A stretch of 64,000 bases of DNA. Source: Clostridia bacterium. GTDB taxonomy: Bacteria; Bacillota; Clostridia; Monoglobales; Monoglobaceae. Shown here one piece after another: positions 61,719-64,000 of this stretch. The notes under the pieces are model-generated. The model was given only the letters and a program-made list of their open reading frames with translations. It was not told the origin of the DNA and ran no database searches. The first letter of the stretch is position 1. Every line of letters starts with the position of its first letter. Where the stretch lies: NCBI GenBank assembly GCA_017620615.1, contig JAGAUW010000004.1:1-64000 (forward strand). The letters run 5' to 3'. Both the position numbers and the translations under genes were made by a program.

Positions 61719-62513
61719 TTATTTATATTTTTTTACTGCATCATCAAGCTTCTTTATTGCATATCCTGCCCGACGGTAATATTCCTGTGGCGAAAAATCC
61801 TTGTATCGTTTGCTCTCGCTCCTGAAAACTTCAAGCATCAGCGTTCCGCCAAAGTGATAATCTGCCAGAGTTTTTGCCACATAATCAAAGTCGCATATTC
61901 CGTCATAAGGCAAAAGGTGTTCGTCCTCATCCTGAACGTGATGATTGTCATGGAGATGCACCGCGCTGAGTCTTTCGCCAAAAAGTGGCATAAAGTGCTT
62001 GCCGTTTGTGAAGCACCCCTCATGACCCACGTCCCAGCAAAATCCTGCTGAGGCATGCTGTTCAAGGACTGATGCAAGATTTGCAACAAATCTCTGATTT
62101 TCAAAAGCAAGGGTTACATTCTTTTTTTCGGCATATTCCACAAGTTTTTTATATCTAGAGTTCCCTATATCAGAAATAACAGGCGCAGGTCTTCCCGAAG
62201 AAAGATGAACCACAGCAACGGGTATCTCATAGTCACTACAACGTTCAACCGTCCCGCAAAGCCTCGCAAGCATCCTATCCCCGTCAGTGCCATCCTTCCA
62301 CATTGTGTTTATTTCGTCGAAAGGAGCATGAAGTGTGTCAAACACAATACCGCTACGTTTCACCTTGTCAACAAGATTGTCAGTCAAAAGCGGCGAGTCA
62401 CCCAGAAAAAAGGTGTGTCCAAAACCGTTTTCTTTCATAAGTTCAATCTGTCCGTCTATATCAAGTCGCTCTCCGTTATCATAACAAAACAAATTTATTC
62501 CTTTTTCCATCAA
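61719..62513 (-). CDS. Sugar phosphate isomerase/epimerase-like TIM barrel
   Basis: 264 aa, xylose-isomerase-like AP-endonuclease-2 fold. Metal-site features: FDTLHAPFDE, AVVHLSSGRP, LAFENQ, FCWDVGHEG, HLHDNHHVQDEDEHLLPYDG and LMLEVFRSE near the C-terminus. The substrate cannot be read from sequence. It ends with its own terminator and lies just inside the boundary of the recombinase region at the right edge. Confidence 0.85.
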   Translation of the reverse strand: MMEKGINLFCYDNGERLDIDGQIELMKENGFGHTFFLGDSPLLTDNLVDKVKRSGIVFDTLHAPFDEINTMWKDGTDGDRMLARLCGTVERCSDYEIPVAVVHLSSGRPAPVISDIGNSRYKKLVEYAEKKNVTLAFENQRFVANLASVLEQHASAGFCWDVGHEGCFTNGKHFMPLFGERLSAVHLHDNHHVQDEDEHLLPYDGICDFDYVAKTLADYHFGGTLMLEVFRSESKRYKDFSPQEYYRRAGYAIKKLDDAVKKYK

Positions 62514-62557
62514 AAATCACCTCGTTTTCAATTCATTATAAAACAATGCCTTTTCAA

Positions 62558-64000
62558 CTACTTTTGTTCGTTCTGACACTCTTTTCCCTGCGACATAGTA
62601 GCAGACAGCACTCCACATGTATCGGACGACTGAAAAGAAGGCAAAATTTCCGCTAATTTTTCACGTGTTTTATCTGCAAAGGAAGGCAAATTCATAAACT
62701 CCTTCGCCCTTCCGTTCTTCCTCTCAGGCTTGTGTTTATCACTGTCAACCGAGTTTGTAAATCCGGTCTTATATATGAACGTCAACATATGTGGGTCTGG
62801 ATTTCCTTCATCATCGTAGCCGCCGACAATAACCTTATCAACAATGCTTTCAAACATTGCACGGTCAAATTCATCAATGCTTTGTTTTTCCTGTATTACT
62901 TTTCTAAAAGTATTAAGCCTTGTGCGGATAGCCTTGCTTCGCTCGTTAGAATGCAAGAACTGATATTTCTCTTCGTTATACTTTTCAAGTTTCGCCATAA
63001 CATCAGATAATTTCTTTTCGTAAGTTTCCTTATCGATGACTTCCTCAAGGTGCATATCTAATAGCTTTTCCTTCTTTTTCTCAAGTGCATCGATTTGTTT
63101 ATCTAAACGAGCTATTTCTTTTGGAGTGTCAGTGTTACATAGTGTAGATTCTATTCTGTCAAGCAACTTTTCCATAACACCCTCATTATTATAACACAAA
63201 AGTTTATAACTTTCAAGAAAAGCATTCTCTAAAGTTGTTTCCTGTATTGCTTTTGAATGAGGGCAATCTTTTTTACCCATACGGATTGCCGTTATACATT
63301 GCCAAATTATTTTATGATAATTGAACCTGCGTGCCAACTTCTTCTTGAATATCCACTACCGCAGAAACCACATTCAAGCATAGAACTGAAAGCATACTTT
63401 TTACTGTATTTTTCTCGTGTTCCATTTGGTTGGAATCTGTTTGCAGCTCTTCTCATTCTTATCTGCTGTGCAGCTTCATAATCTTCAACACTTACAATAG
63501 GTTCGTGATGTTCACTCATATAAAATTGGTCTTCTTCGCCAAAATTGTCAAGTCTTCTTTTGGATATGGGGTCAACAGTAAAAGTTTTACCTTGGCGAAT
63601 ATCACCTTTATACTTTTCATTTTTTATAATACCCATAACAGTTGTATCACACCATTTATCTGAACCACGAGGAGATTTGTAACCAAGTTGGCCCAATTCT
63701 CTTGCGATAATACCACAGCCCATACCTTCAAGATAACGTCTGAAAATATAACGGACAATTTCTGCTTCTTTTTCATTAACAGAAATAGACTTTGTTTCGG
63801 GATGATAGTCATAGCCAAGGCAACCTTGGAAACCAACAAGTTCTCCACGTTGCATTTTCATTTTAAGTCCCTTTTTTACATTCGCCGAAATGTTCTCAAC
63901 TTCCTGCTGTGCAACCGAACTTAATATTACAAGTAAAAGTTCTCCGTCCATTGTCAAAGTGTTAATGTTTTCCTCTTCAAAAAAGACAGCAACATTTTTT
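62558..64000 (-). pseudogene. Large serine recombinase, frameshifted and cut by the window edge
   Basis: Two frames join into one large serine recombinase. The right frame (63307-64000) is still open at the edge and reads VFFEEENINTL, then ELLLVILSSVAQQEVENIS, the end of a catalytic domain. It continues into the Recombinase domain and the first zinc-ribbon pair CGFCG. It then goes out of frame after RRSWHAG. The other frame (from 62558 up to about 63330) resumes with NYHKIIWQCITA and DCPHSK, followed by a coiled coil. One missing base near 63322-63324 would explain this. Different from the recombinase at the left edge. Either inactive, or a sequencing or assembly error. Confidence 0.85.

Noticed and set aside
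63300-63340. Programmed -1 frameshift in the right-edge recombinase
   Set aside because: No X-XXY-YYZ heptamer and no downstream stimulatory structure seen. Large serine recombinases are not known to need one.
1-64000. CRISPR array
   Set aside because: No regularly spaced identical repeats and no cas genes. The double-hairpin repeats are three scattered copies in mixed orientation.

Overview
The window looks like a chromosomal segment of a spore-forming, low-GC Gram-positive bacterium of the class Clostridia. It carries sporulation genes (yabP, yabQ, spoIIP, spoVAC-AD-AE), Firmicutes-type mecA, divIVA, sepF and ylmH, a folT-type THF riboswitch, and three S-layer-homology (SLH) proteins. There are no outer-membrane genes. 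I do not assign a genus.

Layout. 1-3.41 kb is the right part of a mobile element: a large serine recombinase coupled to a 39-aa micro-ORF, and a divergent 459-aa protein that looks like an inactivated SF3/D5 helicase. The element is joined to the 3' remnant of a polysaccharide deacetylase gene. 3.9-10.7 kb (minus strand) holds a subtilase, a membrane protein, yebC, an SPFH/NfeD pair, the yabP-yabQ-divIC-S1 cluster and mecA. 10.9-15.0 kb (plus) holds a 6S RNA candidate, rsmD-coaD, a coiled-coil protein, a THF riboswitch before folT-folC, and tRNA-Gly(GCC). 15-20.1 kb has two divergent SLH genes. 20.2-24.3 kb has small housekeeping and membrane genes (a YpsA-like SLOG protein, the lrgA/lrgB pair, PAP2, apbE).

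24.4-31.8 kb (plus) is a surface-glycan cluster: a MurJ-type flippase, an O-antigen-ligase-type protein, a glycosyltransferase, two DUF4330 paralogues and an ABC exporter. A structured, apparently non-coding RNA with its own promoter and terminator follows at 31.87-32.04 kb.

32.1-52.3 kb (minus) is a long run of housekeeping operons. In transcription order it reads spoVAC-AD-AE, then miaB-ylbF-mutS-mutL-miaA-hlyD-like-yggS, then sepF-ylmH-divIVA, then lspA-rluD-radC-uvrB-uvrA. It combines tRNA modification, mismatch and excision repair, and division-site placement.

52.4-54.4 kb has malQ between two direct copies of a ~50-bp double-hairpin repeat, followed by a 443-bp unit in which a DUF559 endonuclease-like gene sits between inverted copies of that repeat. 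54.5-57.9 kb is a 1009-aa SLH protein, probably the major S-layer protein, with up to three stacked promoters. 58-62.5 kb holds trmFO, an M14 peptidase, spoIIP and a sugar-isomerase-like protein. The right edge enters a second large serine recombinase that carries a frameshift and runs off the window.

The most interesting items are the DUF559/inverted-repeat unit with covarying hairpins, the ~175-nt RNA with a possible pseudoknot downstream of uvrA, and the recombinase element that interrupts a deacetylase gene and carries a degenerate helicase.
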